Shown one piece after another: positions 61,101 to 64,000 of a stretch of 64,000 nt of DNA. Position numbers and translations under genes: made by a program. The notes beneath the pieces were generated by a model. That model saw nothing but the letters and a program-made list of their open reading frames with translations. It ran no database searches and was not told the DNA's origin. Positions within the stretch are counted from its first letter, which is position 1. Each line of letters starts with the position of its first letter. The DNA comes from Epiperipatus broadwayi (taxonomy: Eukaryota > Onychophora > Udeonychophora > Euonychophora > Peripatidae): positions 11,167,748 through 11,231,747 of the forward strand of contig JAQFVV010012400.1 of assembly GCA_028023455.1 (NCBI GenBank), read 5' to 3'.

Positions 61101-63527
61101 ATGGCACTACTATATGAAGAGTTTTGCCTGTTTTAATAACAGTGCTAGGATAAGAAATAGTGATCATGTGATGTTTAGTGGTTTAACACCAATCCTGCCT
61201 AATAAGATAGTGGTGGCTATGGTTGTTAAAGAGCCAAAGATACCAAAATGTATGGGTACTGAACTGGGTTCAGACCCATATGACTATATACGCTATTGAG
61301 CTTAGATTGAAAATTTTATTGTGTTTTCAATTTTATTCTCATAGTTTTGTAGTTAAGTAGAGATGAAAGGTGGCTGCTGGAGGGTTGCATTAGATCTTAA
61401 GATCTAGGTGCAATGCTCTCAGATCCAAGGCTCCTCACTGATGAAAGCCACAAGCCAGAAACTAGTCAGGGGATATTGGATGATGGGCACTAGATAGGGA
61501 TTTAATGCACAAGCCTTCTGGCATCTATTGATTACTCTGGTTGGCACTGAGTGGCACTACTGTAGGGAGAATTTTGCCTGTTTTAATAACAGTTATGTGC
61601 TAGCATAAGAAATAGTGATCATGTGATGTTTAGTGGTTGTTCACTATTGCTTAGAGCAAGCCCTAAATATCAATATATATATTATTCTGTAAATTGTATA
61701 TAAAAATATAAAATTTTCAGTAAACTTCCCAAAAGTAGTGATCTAACTATATGGATATAATTAAGATTTCCTCGAACTTAATCTAGAGGTTACCATCTTT
61801 TCTTTGAATTTAAATCAGAAATAAAAAAAGTTCATATCTTTCATTATATCCATGTATGCATATTAACCTCTTTGCCTGAAAGAAGGTAGAATAATTAGAC
61901 CACAGAGTACTACAATCGAATAGTAATTCTTGATCATCATTAATGGTAATTTAACATTGCTTATCAGTCTCTTAATGTAAGTTATTCTAGCATCATAACA
62001 TAGTCTTAAATGACTCATTACGTCATTATGATAATATATCGTTACAAAATAAGCACAAAGTATTGTTCAAGGATTTACTTTTCATTGACTTCAGAATAAT
62101 CTACATTTTTAAAAAAAGAATTATAAATTCTATTACAAATAATAATGATTATATATTTTTTTAAAAAAAACATCTCTAAAGAAACATGTAACATTCTGTA
62201 TATATATTTTAATTTTTTAATTTATTTTTATCACACTTTGTTAATTCTTTTTATTTTCTATTTCTTTTTATTTCAAATTTCTCAAAATTTCTAATTCATA
62301 CTAAATAAATAAATAAATCATAAAATCGGAAGTTAAAAAAAAATTATTATCATTTTTAAATCATTATCAATCTGCTGTTGTATAAAGGCCCTTTTCAAAT
62401 TTAATCTAGTTTCTCTGGTCCCTAGTCTCTCGTCTCCATATCATACCTGCAAATTTCCCTATTTCTTCCATCCATGTCAGATATGGTTCAATTTAGGACT
62501 TCAACTGTCCATTTAATATCCTCTCTTTCTAACAATATGTCCAATACAGCTCCATTTCAATCTTTTAATTCTTTCAATAATGTCAGTGGCATTTATTTAT
62601 TCTCTCACTAATGTATTTCATTTTCAATCTCTTTTTATTATTTCTAACATATCTCTCTCTATACTTCTTTGAGTGGACTAATGTCTTTGTATTCCTCTTT
62701 TAAAACAGGCAAAACTCTCTATATGTATTGCCACTCAGTGCAAGCCAGAGTAATCAATGGGTGCCAGAAGGTTTGTGCATAAAATCCCCATTTAGTGCCT
62801 ACTCATCCAATATCCCCAGACTAGTTTCTGGCTTGTGGCCTTCATCAGTGAGAAGCCTTAGATCTGAGAGCACTGCACCTAGATCTTAGGATCTAATGCA
62901 ACCCTCCAGCAGCCACTTTTTATCGCTATTTAACTACAAAACTATGAGACTTAAATTGAAAACACTAATATTTTCAAACCAAGCTCATCAGCTTATATAG
63001 ACACAGTTTCTACCCCAAATGTTCTTCCATCCATTGATTACTAAGATTTGCACTGGATGTCATTACTATATGGACAGTTTGCTATTGTTATTACATATAT
63101 ATATTCAAAAACACAAGTGTGCAAATGATTACAAAAGAAAACATTGCAGATAGCATGTGATTGTAGTGTAAGCCTCTTTAAGTTTAATTGGATAATACTT
63201 AAATCTCAGAAATTTCTGTATAATCTGGTCTAAAAATGCAGTGCAAAATATGGATATTTTAGATCAATCCAGAAATGGCTACTTTCAATCCAATTCACAC
63301 ATATATATTTTAAACAAAATACTAATTTATTAACATTAATAAAATAAATCATTAAATTTATGTTTCATTTCATTAAAAGATTATTTCCTTCTATGTGATT
63401 CAACCTGTTCATGAACTTTGAATTGATAAATATATAATTAAAATAATTTAAAATTAAAATATTCCTTACCAGGACATTGTGGAAAATCCGTACAATTGCT
63501 CTACAATGGCTGTCACTAAATGTTGTC
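4617..63527 (-). CDS. AARSD1: AARSD1-like alanyl-tRNA editing protein, partial gene (7 internal exons)
   Basis: Seen: seven minus-strand exons (63470-63527, 45401-45557, 42825-42941, 27847-27977, 22638-22704, 13819-13910, 4617-4668), each bounded by AG and GT, whose phases match at every junction. Together they give 674 nt, about 224 residues, with no stop. Known: this family consists of free-standing relatives of the alanyl-tRNA synthetase editing domain that hydrolyse Ser-tRNA(Ala), using a zinc site built from an HxxxH and a CxxxH motif. The second His of HxxxH (QHLV, first exon here) and the CCGTH motif (third exon) are both visible, so the site looks intact. Downstream landmarks (GIEKGKKGK, LNLLRDVAV, KEGDAEFM) come in the family order. 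The N-terminal exon(s) with the start codon and the C-terminal exon(s) are outside the window. Introns run from 2.5 to 17.9 kb. The gene appears functional; the symbol rests on recognised similarity, not on a search. Confidence 0.93.
11681..11947. mobile_element. hairpin MITE with about 110-bp TIRs
   Basis: The left arm, from AATATCTGGTTAAAATGAAA, is mirrored by the right arm ending TTTCATTTTACTAGATATT. Inside both is the block TTTATTACTGCCTAGCATGC. The spacer at the centre is only about 20-30 bp around 11806-11830. Length about 267 bp, no coding capacity. Arm identity is high apart from indels in A/T runs. The target duplication cannot be separated from the AATAT ends. Confidence 0.75.
12715..12910 (+). 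pseudogene. mariner-type transposase N-terminal relic
   Basis: One frame from about 12724 reads IKFCFQLKKTATETVEM, and a second piece from about 12805 reads ITRIFFARFHEGKENTEDDL. They match the helix-turn-helix start of Mos1/mariner-type transposases: the IKFC-KL-KTATET-EM block, then F-WH-RF-EGRE--EDD. A TGA separates the two parts and another stop ends the second. Between them the usual AYGDEALSR region is scrambled. No catalytic DDD part and no TIRs were found, so this is a dead fragment. Confidence 0.6.
13370..13640. other. unassigned less AT-rich patch
   Basis: This block is clearly less AT-rich than its surroundings, with strings such as TTTCGCGCAAG, AACCGCTTCAGCTTCACC and ACGCGCACATTC, a TATTTATATAGAAAG string at about 13497 and a pyrimidine-rich CCCCTCTTTTCTTCTT. 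It could be a solo LTR or another old repeat. I see no ORF and no second copy in the window, so it stays unassigned. Confidence 0.25.
13819..13910 (-). CDS. AARSD1: AARSD1-like exon f
   Basis: A 92-nt exon. The acceptor AATAAAAAG precedes AATGCA and the donor GTAATT follows CATAG. It encodes NALNLLRDVAVLEGVRLKN followed by LQPPPSLFSVH, ending in two bases of an Arg codon. LNLLRD is a strong family match. The acceptor is A-rich rather than pyrimidine-rich just before AG, so it is weak but in the correct phase. Confidence 0.9.
15048..15295. mobile_element. hairpin element, family shared with 38.1 kb
   Basis: Starts TTAGTCATTCATTGGACTAGAG and carries ATTTCTGTAGTGTAATTTCC and GGGACTGGTTTCTAT. 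The right half holds the inverted counterpart, ATAGAAAGCAGTCCCTTACA through ACACTACATAAATG. The first 110 bp closely match 38108-38220. No ORF; a non-autonomous TIR element is the best reading. Confidence 0.65.
17836..18200. repeat. diverged tandem duplication, about 190-bp unit
   Basis: Two adjacent units share the same order of blocks: GATTATAACTGATTTACTGAT / GATTGTAACTGGTTCATTGAT, then AGAATGAACATAA / AGAGTGAACATAA, TAAACAGTTTGAGAT / TAAACAGTTTGAAAT, and CAATCAAAACTAAAGGTA / CAATCAAAACTAAAGTTA. They differ by many substitutions, so this is an old local duplication or two units of a minisatellite-like repeat. Not coding. Confidence 0.7.
19705..19860. mobile_element. short foldback MITE, relative of the 3.5-kb element
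   Basis: The inverted arms carry ATTCATTCTCCATTCCATCTC and its complement GAGATGGAGTGGAGATGAAT around a GATCATTTATCTTTTTTACA centre. The text GATCATTTAT...CATGTGTGTGGTCATATGTATCAGTT is nearly the same as the right arm of the foldback at 3.5-4.3 kb. It looks like an internally deleted member of that family. Confidence 0.65.
19934..19953. repeat. (GAT)n microsatellite
   Basis: Six uninterrupted GAT units. A shorter run is at 15418-15432. The RTE fragment at 41 kb also ends in this motif, so these may mark old LINE tails, but no LINE sequence adjoins them. Confidence 0.6.
21020..21106. repeat. 42-bp tandem duplication
   Basis: The unit ATGCCAATTTCTATATTGGC...AAGTAAAAGTGAAAATTTTT occurs twice in a row with one or two differences (TATATTGGC versus TATTTCGGC). 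Each unit also contains the short inverted pair GCCAA/TTGGC. Confidence 0.8.
22638..22704 (-). CDS. AARSD1: AARSD1-like exon e
   Basis: A 67-nt exon. The acceptor TTTATTTAG precedes ATGTACTC and the donor GTAATT follows CAGAAA. The first base completes Arg, followed by 22 codons, CTLDEQVDMVDKLQKNLKLT then QK. This is the amphipathic helical segment (KLQ----LTQK) expected before the LNLLRD motif. It is too short to be found by ORF length; recognition rests on phase, splice sites and order. Confidence 0.88.
23003..23086 (+). other. tRNA-like sequence with perfect 9-bp hairpin
   Basis: It has an A-box-like TTAGCCGAGAGGTCATC and a B-box-like GTGGGTTCGCGTCGC at tRNA-like spacing, in a locally GC-rich island. 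Between them CAACCGTCT and AGACGGTTG form a perfect 9-bp stem around a 21-nt loop. The acceptor ends (GTTGTT/ATAAC) pair only partly and the T stem is not regular, so a working tRNA is unlikely. A tRNA pseudogene or SINE head is plausible. No A-tail or target duplication is clear. Confidence 0.4.
26094..26180 (+). repeat. degraded member of the 61-kb repeat family
   Basis: CAGATCCAAAGCTTCTCATT...GAAAGCCATAAACTAAAAATT...GGAGATATTGGAT aligns base by base, with about a quarter mismatched, to 61421-61500 (CAGATCCAAGGCTCCTCACT...GAAAGCCACAAGCCAGAAACT...GGGGATATTGGAT). It is an older fragment of that family. Confidence 0.65.
27847..27977 (-). CDS. AARSD1: AARSD1-like exon d
   Basis: A 131-nt exon following a 14.8-kb intron. 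The acceptor TATTTTTAG precedes GTAATT and the donor is GTAAGA. It encodes VIKLIGIEKGKKGKLNLSFV and continues VGDRVLNSLGKYLTTGRTLN, ending in two bases of an Arg codon. LQ (previous exon) + VIKLIG matches the LQVIKILG-type stretch of the family, with GIEKGKKGK and GDRVL as further landmarks. The preceding intron carries the Penelope/Ty3 transposon block. Confidence 0.94.
28220..29104. mobile_element. pogo/Tigger-like non-autonomous DNA transposon
   Basis: The left end CACCCGGGTCTCGTTTTATG-CGG and the right end, reverse complemented, CACCTGGGTCTTGTTTCATG-CGG match at 20 of 23 positions; all differences are transitions. TA flanks both ends (28218-28219, 29105-29106), the target duplication of the Tc1/mariner/pogo group. 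The ends resemble Tigger-type TIRs (GG-TACCTCGTTTTATTGCG style), which favours pogo. The 885-bp interior has TATGCGATT-type repeats near the left end but no recognisable transposase. Confidence 0.75.
30356..30543. repeat. bracketing direct repeat, left copy
   Basis: About 190 bp, from AATAAATCATAATTTC through AACAATACATGTG. It is repeated in the same orientation at 37128-37320 with few differences. It ends where the Penelope-like sequence begins. A shorter piece (CCAATTAAAAAAAAAATATTACAAAAATGA style) recurs near 37545-37580. Confidence 0.88.
30546..30838 (-). pseudogene. Penelope-like element RT core, inverted segment
   Basis: The minus-strand frame reads FQQYQGMAMGSPLFPLISNI and later LLRYVDDTFAV, then a stop and PHGEALLH. 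GMAMGSPL-P---N-Y-EE-E and RYVDDTF are hallmarks of Penelope-like reverse transcriptases; the YVDD catalytic pair is retained. The next part of the protein is not downstream on this strand. It lies head-to-head on the plus strand from 30842. A copy with a 5' inversion explains this. The N-terminal part of the RT is missing (truncated near 30838). Confidence 0.88.
30842..31700 (+). pseudogene. Penelope-like element: RT thumb and GIY-YIG endonuclease
   Basis: From 30842 a frameshifted start reads ...FTIES then LAFLDVFVTRLPHGKIKTTV, followed by YRKPTHTGKYLAY, the post-YVDD part of Penelope-like RTs. Around 31335-31420 the frame reads YEIPCEYGRTYIGETSHPIK, the GIY-YIG endonuclease core, continuing with ADHVCANE and NWENTKILDRE, also typical. 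It ends near SVTIHNVWKSLINFALRKK, about 31660. Several stops and frameshifts make it inactive. The endonuclease nicks target DNA for target-primed reverse transcription in this group. An intact element would carry both parts on one strand. Confidence 0.88.
31716..31802 (+). other. tRNA-derived sequence (pseudo-tRNA or SINE head)
   Basis: GGATGGCTCAGTTGGTTAGA fits an A box and D arm, and GGGTCCAGGTTTGAATCCC fits a T arm and B box; the second string resembles tRNA-Lys. The region between is too long and does not fold into a regular anticodon arm, so this is not a working tRNA gene. It sits between the Penelope-like element and the 5' LTR. Confidence 0.55.
31912..32540 (+). repeat. 5' LTR of Ty3/gypsy element
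   Basis: About 630 bp matching 36534-37131 through ordered blocks such as TTTATAACTTTTAGGATTAG, GAGAGTAGAATATGTTGTTA, TGATTCTTGGAGCTTCACC and GCTGGCCTCTGAACGTGGGA. It is followed by a likely primer-binding site starting TGGCGCAGTCACAG at 32541, typical of Ty3/gypsy. The two LTRs differ by many substitutions and several indels, so the insertion is old. The outer left boundary is uncertain: the 3' copy may extend further left. Confidence 0.85.
32541..32554 (+). other. likely primer-binding site
   Basis: TGGCGCAGTCACAG lies directly after the end of LTR similarity. TGGCGCAGT is a common start of the tRNA primer-binding site in Ty3/gypsy elements. The primer tRNA was not identified. Confidence 0.6.
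32640..33360 (+). pseudogene. Ty3/gypsy gag relic with two zinc knuckles
   Basis: From about 32715 the frame reads DDKYKIALLCFAGKGVFEIA, a capsid-like stretch, then after frameshifts EALLEQFLIGMCNDSLRKQL, the F--GL---I-KQLL-type capsid end. CFCCGKKGHNASNC at about 33240-33281 is a CCHC knuckle; a TGA follows, and in the same frame CCNNCKKRMHMEKIC is a second CCHC. Two knuckles suit the Mag/K02A2.6-like part of Ty3/gypsy. At least three disabling changes. Confidence 0.82.
33485..33858 (+). pseudogene. Ty3/gypsy protease relic
   Basis: IEVDSGK near 33496 is the D-S-G start of a retroviral-type aspartic protease, interrupted by stops, followed by an open stretch from 33559 with MSKKITKLEKTDLKALDVNG and the end motif APINFLIRHQWFRKLSI, matching the LLGR-WL--L close of these proteases. 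The usual DSGA has DSGK here. Confidence 0.75.
33858..34560 (+). pseudogene. Ty3/gypsy reverse transcriptase relic
   Basis: The open part 33858-34214 includes KKEIDDLVKKGVLQRTENSD, KPNEQIHLCCDYRVLVNKAI and FAKLDLNTTFIRYPL, the standard opening RT blocks with the first catalytic Asp in KLDL. After a stop come LTTHVGLYKCMRLPFG, then PYFDNIVII around 34335-34362. The catalytic pair, normally Asp-Asp, is Asp-Asn here, so activity is lost even apart from the stops. Confidence 0.88.
34558..34829. repeat. 136-bp tandem duplication inside pol
   Basis: 34558-34693 and 34694-34829 are the same sequence (GATCTTCTCAAAAAGAATCA ... GGAAGTAACTCTGACC) with only two differences seen. 136 is not a multiple of three, so it adds a frameshift. 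Far better preserved than the rest of the element, so it arose long after the insertion. Confidence 0.9.
34815..35170 (+). pseudogene. Ty3/gypsy RNase H relic
   Basis: LTMDASEFGVGAVLCHPE at about 34818-34872 is the TDAS--G-GAVL start of the RNase H domain joined to RT in Ty3/gypsy elements. SIAYASCTLSKAEK follows after a stop. Frame changes continue to 35170. Confidence 0.8.
35310..36020 (+). pseudogene. Ty3/gypsy integrase relic
   Basis: LLHEGHPRIVRAKALARSYV is the zinc-binding H-GH-G--K---R---Y region. The core follows at 35625-35910: AIAVTHFYQWIEY, where the first catalytic Asp is replaced by Thr; FISDNRTGFTSAKF with the second Asp kept; and HPQSNRLTEKAVQTLKS with the Glu kept. A stop at 35828 splits it. 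The domain order PR-RT-RH-IN places the element in Ty3/gypsy. No envelope-like frame was seen after it; 36148-36333 resembles the IN C-terminal tail. Confidence 0.87.
36465..36480 (+). other. possible polypurine tract
   Basis: TTGGGGGAAGTAATG lies just before the region of the 3' LTR. Many Ty3/gypsy elements have such a G-rich tract at the LTR start, so the true 3' LTR may begin near 36475 rather than at 36534. Confidence 0.4.
36534..37131 (+). repeat. 3' LTR of Ty3/gypsy element
   Basis: Counterpart of 31912-32540. Differences include a missing ACATGAGTGGATG-type segment, an extra CTCCCATGGCACAGTGACATC region and a shorter end. It stops at ...TTAGACATAA, where the direct repeat that brackets the whole block begins. 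Confidence 0.85.
37128..37320. repeat. bracketing direct repeat, right copy
   Basis: Matches 30356-30543 (shared blocks ATGCAAAGGAAGTAATTTGT, ATGACAGCCTTT and AACAATACATGTG). It abuts the 3' LTR on its left. The two copies differ by roughly 10%, including a one-base insertion in the AAAATGCTCG region. Confidence 0.88.
37410..37422. repeat. poly-G run
   Basis: Twelve to thirteen consecutive G on the + strand, striking in such AT-rich DNA. It could be real or a sequencing/assembly length artefact. Confidence 0.7.
38085..38465. mobile_element. mosaic TIR element sharing modules with 3.5 and 15.1 kb
   Basis: ATGAATAATATTTCTGTAGTGT at 38144-38165 has a perfect 22-bp inverted partner at 38433-38454. 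Its left part matches the 15.1-kb hairpin; its middle (CATGCTGAACCAGCACTCA) matches the reverse complement of the right arm at 4140-4180. TCATTGTGATTAAGAAT occurs in direct orientation just outside both ends (about 38086 and 38450), which could be a target duplication or a part of the repeat. Confidence 0.7.
40073..40127. repeat. (CA)n(TA)n microsatellite
   Basis: About eighteen CA units followed by eight TA units. Any translated Cys-Val run through it is meaningless. Confidence 0.95.
40292..40462. mobile_element. small TIR element
   Basis: The left TACACTTCTGCC...AAACTTGAATAATCAATA and the right arm, reverse complemented, TACGCTTCTACC...AAGCTTGAATAATCAATA give about 45-bp TIRs with roughly 80% identity. 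A diverged relative of the right half may lie at 53310-53390 (TATTGATTATCCAAATTTAC). No coding capacity. Confidence 0.6.
41051..41430 (-). mobile_element. RTE-type LINE 3' fragment (C-terminal ORF open)
   Basis: The minus-strand frame from 41403 to 41068 has MERCMLGVKRRDRKRNVWVR, then LKWSWAGHIARRDDNR and MDEIRKYAGVMWRREAKDRR. This is the conserved C-terminal tail after the RT in RTE-type LINEs (the W-GH-ARR-D-RW and W-D-I-K-AG-- pattern). It is truncated on its 5' side near 41430. The 3' end runs into a (GAT)n tail at 41050-41067, normal for RTE. It is the youngest-looking LINE piece here: no stop in 111 codons. Confidence 0.87.
42825..42941 (-). CDS. AARSD1: AARSD1-like exon c, zinc-binding CCGTH
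   Basis: A 117-nt exon of 39 whole codons. The acceptor is a T-rich tract ending TTTAG before GTACGT, and the donor is GTGACA after CTTCAG. It encodes VRTRGLPDDHAGPVRI and then GIESNMCCGTHVSSLGHLQ. The Cys-Cys-Gly-Thr-His stretch is the CxxxH half of the editing-domain zinc site, and GLPDDH-GPVR is another family hallmark. This is the most diagnostic exon of the gene. Confidence 0.95.
42942..45400 (-). other. intron b/c, 2.46 kb
   Basis: The shortest intron of the gene, bounded by GTAGTG at 45400 and TTTAG at 42942. A T-run sits directly upstream of the acceptor. I see no transposon or RNA signal in it, only AT-rich sequence with short A-runs. Confidence 0.85.
45401..45557 (-). CDS. AARSD1: AARSD1-like exon b
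   Basis: A 157-nt exon, the longest in the window. The acceptor TTTTATATCTAG precedes GAATTTGGG, and the donor GTAGTG follows AAAGAG. The first base completes Trp, followed by 52 codons (NLGEKVTFIGLDTASM..., ending ALKE). The LDT-S-M--EQ and VNEKIR pattern matches this part of AARSD1. An open frame runs past both splice sites (to 45598 upstream, 45290 downstream), but the extra residues do not fit the family, and the splice-bounded form joins cleanly to its neighbours. Confidence 0.93.
49490..51160 (-). mobile_element. RTE-type LINE, decayed copy
   Basis: In minus-strand order: RT start around 50590-50440 (GFSIVDYIQVLREVVEGISK and LCIGFIDYEMVLDSI, where the FIDYE motif holds the first catalytic Asp), then about 50230-50190 (GDYLCHLNYAHDVN, where the usual FADD reads YAHD), about 50150-50000 (EFQEMLEELSDESMVE), and the C-terminal tail at 49760-49520. 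Frameshifts are spread throughout. The endonuclease part is missing, so it is 5'-truncated. It closely tracks the copy at 1-1690 in the overlapping RT part. Confidence 0.85.
53300..53400. repeat. possible fragment of the 40.3-kb TIR family
   Basis: GACTATTGATTATCCAAATTTACAATGG-type text resembles the right end of the 40.3-kb element. Similarity is weak and only about 35 bp is convincing. Confidence 0.3.
55045..55290. repeat. long inverted repeat, left arm
   Basis: Reverse-complementary to 58450-58685. Shared blocks include CACAAGTGGAAA, TTCAAAAACAAAGCAGG, ATGTAGTATGTGA and TTCCTGGCAAATAATATC. Moderately diverged. A purine run (GGGGGGAGGAGAGGG) in this arm pairs with a pyrimidine run in the other. 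No known protein was recognised in either direction. Confidence 0.8.
57554..57561. repeat. hAT target-site duplication, left
   Basis: CATTAAGA, identical to 58350-58357. Confidence 0.88.
57562..58349. mobile_element. hAT-superfamily non-autonomous element (788 bp)
   Basis: The ends CAGTGGTGG and CCACCATTG are imperfect TIRs of the hAT type, and extend inward (GGTCC.../...GGACC; ACAGTATTGCCACC versus GGTGCTGCAACACTGCAGT). The element is flanked by a perfect 8-bp direct repeat, CATTAAGA, at 57554-57561 and 58350-58357. An 8-bp duplication plus these ends is diagnostic of hAT. No transposase frame inside. Confidence 0.88.
58350..58357. repeat. hAT target-site duplication, right
   Basis: CATTAAGA, identical to 57554-57561. 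Confidence 0.88.
58450..58685. repeat. long inverted repeat, right arm
   Basis: Partner of 55045-55290. It contains an eleven-base C run at 58622-58632. The hAT element lies between the two arms, so it inserted into, or next to, this older structure. Confidence 0.8.
58850..58893. mobile_element. possible pogo/Tigger-type terminal sequence
   Basis: CAGTTGCCCCCTCTGTATCC followed by ATATCCACAATTT resembles the ends of some Tigger-like elements (CAGT-G-CCCTCGGTATCC-C style). The opposite end was not found nearby, so this may be a broken copy or chance. Confidence 0.35.
59124..59345 (-). mobile_element. short member of the 61-kb repeat family, palindromic ends
   Basis: TTAAAACAGGCTAAACTCAC...TTGCCACACAC on the left is almost perfectly mirrored at 59271-59312. 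Between them the text (GTAATCAATGGATGCCAGAA, CCAATATCCCCAGACTAGTT) matches the larger members at 61.5 and 62.7 kb. The right flank AAGCATAAGA...TCATGTGAT also belongs to the family, so the element does not stop at the palindrome. Confidence 0.75.
61083..61645 (+). mobile_element. large member of the repeat family with terminal direct repeats
   Basis: About 100 bp (TTGGCACTGA-TGGCACTACT ... TTTTGCCTGTTTTAATAACA ... GAAATAGTGATCATGTGATG) is repeated in direct orientation at 61089-61190 and 61543-61645. Between them lie GGCTGCTGGAGGGTTGCATT, CAGATCCAAGGCTCCTCACT and GGGGATATTGGATGATGGGC, shared in inverse orientation with 62.7-63.0 kb. A 61-codon open frame at 61114-61299 runs through the repeat but matches nothing I know. 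Confidence 0.75.
62360..62690 (-). mobile_element. RTE-type LINE C-terminal fragment, decayed
   Basis: Same region as 41068-41430 on the same strand: CTTCTTTGAGTGGAC at the 5' side, CATTTCAATCTTTTAATTC in the middle and a TTATCAATCTGCTG end. Stops and indels are frequent. It directly abuts the next repeat at 62702. Confidence 0.75.
62702..63095 (-). mobile_element. full-length-looking member of the 61-kb repeat family
   Basis: Begins TTAAAACAGGCAAAACTCTC...TTGCCACTCAGTGCAAGCCA and ends with a diverged inverted counterpart (CCATTGATTACTAAGATTTG...TACTATATGGACAGTTTGC). That gives roughly 70-bp TIRs around a unique centre that includes TCAGATCTGAGAGC-type text and GCAACCCTCCAGCAGCCAC. No coding capacity. 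Confidence 0.72.
63470..63527 (-). CDS. AARSD1: AARSD1-like exon a (first in window)
   Basis: A 58-nt exon. The acceptor is ...AACTCAG before GACAACA and the donor is GTAAGG after ...TCCTG. It starts with two bases of a Gly codon and encodes QHLVTAIVEQLYGFSTMS, then the first two bases of a Trp codon. QH is the end of the family's HSGQH motif, whose second His is a zinc ligand; HSG would lie on the preceding exon, not found before the window ends at 64000. The split Trp codon is completed by the first base of the next exon, giving the family-typical SW-x-LG junction. Confidence 0.9.
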
Positions 63528-64000
63528 CTGAGTTTTTTTTAATAATAATAAAAAAAAAAAAACATGATAAATAAAAAGAAATGATTATTCAGTTTTATAT
63601 AATTTAATTTTTAAAAAAAAACATTTATTGTGATAAAGATATAAATATTAAAATCTTTAAAATTAAAGGCAAAATGATAATACTATAATCCTATCATTAT
63701 TACATTGACCAGTTACTGTCAACATAATAACAATGATTGAAAGTGTGTTGTGCTAAAAGCTATAAAGGCTTTATTGATAAATTTGTAAATAATATTTTAC
63801 TGTTTATGTTGAAGATTTTATTATATATATTTTATATTATTATTATCATATAAAAATAAAGATAGATATGATTGTTTATAAGTGATAGTTTAGTTTTGCA
63901 AACCCAGTTCACAAAGCAATTCACATAATTATCATTTGGCAAAAGAAAGCATATAAATAGATCAGATCTACTCCTTTTCTTTTAAAACAATAATAGAGAG
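63528..64000 (-). other. intron upstream of exon a, partial
   Basis: It starts at the acceptor AG of exon a and runs off the window. It contains A-runs and AT-rich sequence. I looked for the exon that should end in HSG and found none, so the intron continues past 64000. Confidence 0.75.

Larger units (their letters stand above)
45558..63469 (-). other. intron a/b, 17.9 kb
   Basis: The longest intron, bounded by GTAAGG at 63469 and TAG at 45558. From 45.6 to 49.4 kb it is featureless AT-rich DNA. It then carries an RTE LINE copy (49490-51160), a possible 40-kb TIR-family fragment (53.30-53.40 kb), a 3.4-kb-spaced inverted repeat (55045-55290 and 58450-58685) enclosing a hAT MITE (57562-58349), a pogo-like terminal string (58850), three members of one repeat family (59.1, 61.1-61.6 and 62.7-63.1 kb) and an RTE tail (62360-62690). 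Confidence 0.85.

Noticed and set aside
61114-61299. 61-codon ORF in the repeat at 61 kb
   Set aside because: Its first part is repeat sequence also found at 61.57 kb, and it has no recognisable motif, so coding is unlikely.

Overview
This is an AT-rich, intron-dominated animal genome segment. The sequence is roughly three-quarters A+T by eye, with GT-AG introns, microsatellites and many decayed eukaryotic transposons. Nothing looks bacterial: there are no operons, ribosome binding sites or long ORFs. The lineage cannot be fixed from the sequence. Very long introns together with RTE LINEs, a Penelope-like element carrying a GIY-YIG endonuclease, a Ty3/gypsy element and hAT, pogo-like and mariner-like DNA transposons suggest an invertebrate with a large, repeat-rich genome.

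One host gene can be reconstructed, on the minus strand across almost the whole window. It encodes an AARSD1-like (AlaX-type) alanyl-tRNA editing protein. Seven internal exons (63470-63527, 45401-45557, 42825-42941, 27847-27977, 22638-22704, 13819-13910 and 4617-4668) have consensus splice sites. They join in one uninterrupted frame of 674 nt, about 224 residues, and follow the family order. The first coding exon(s) lie to the right of the window and the last exon(s) to the left. About 1% of the 59 kb span is coding.

Everything else is intronic or flanking DNA full of mobile elements. In window order: an RTE-type LINE copy (1-1690); a small hairpin MITE (about 2.5 kb); a long foldback element (3.5-4.3 kb) with relatives at 15.1, 19.7 and 38.1 kb; a hairpin MITE (11.7-11.9 kb); a mariner-type transposase relic (12.7-12.9 kb); a diverged tandem duplication (17.8-18.2 kb); a pogo/Tigger-like TIR element with TA flanks (28.2-29.1 kb); a compound block (30.35-37.3 kb) holding a 5'-inverted Penelope-like element, a tRNA-like sequence and a dead Ty3/gypsy element, bracketed by a 190-bp direct repeat; RTE fragments (41.1, 49.5-51.2 and 62.4 kb); an inverted repeat pair (55.0/58.5 kb) enclosing a hAT MITE with a perfect 8-bp target duplication (57.6-58.3 kb); and a multi-copy repeat family (26.1, 59.1, 61.1-61.6 and 62.7-63.1 kb).

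I found no evidence of a new functional system. The most informative signals are the structure of the transposon block in the 14.8-kb intron, the mosaic foldback family, and the preserved editing-enzyme exons within such long introns.
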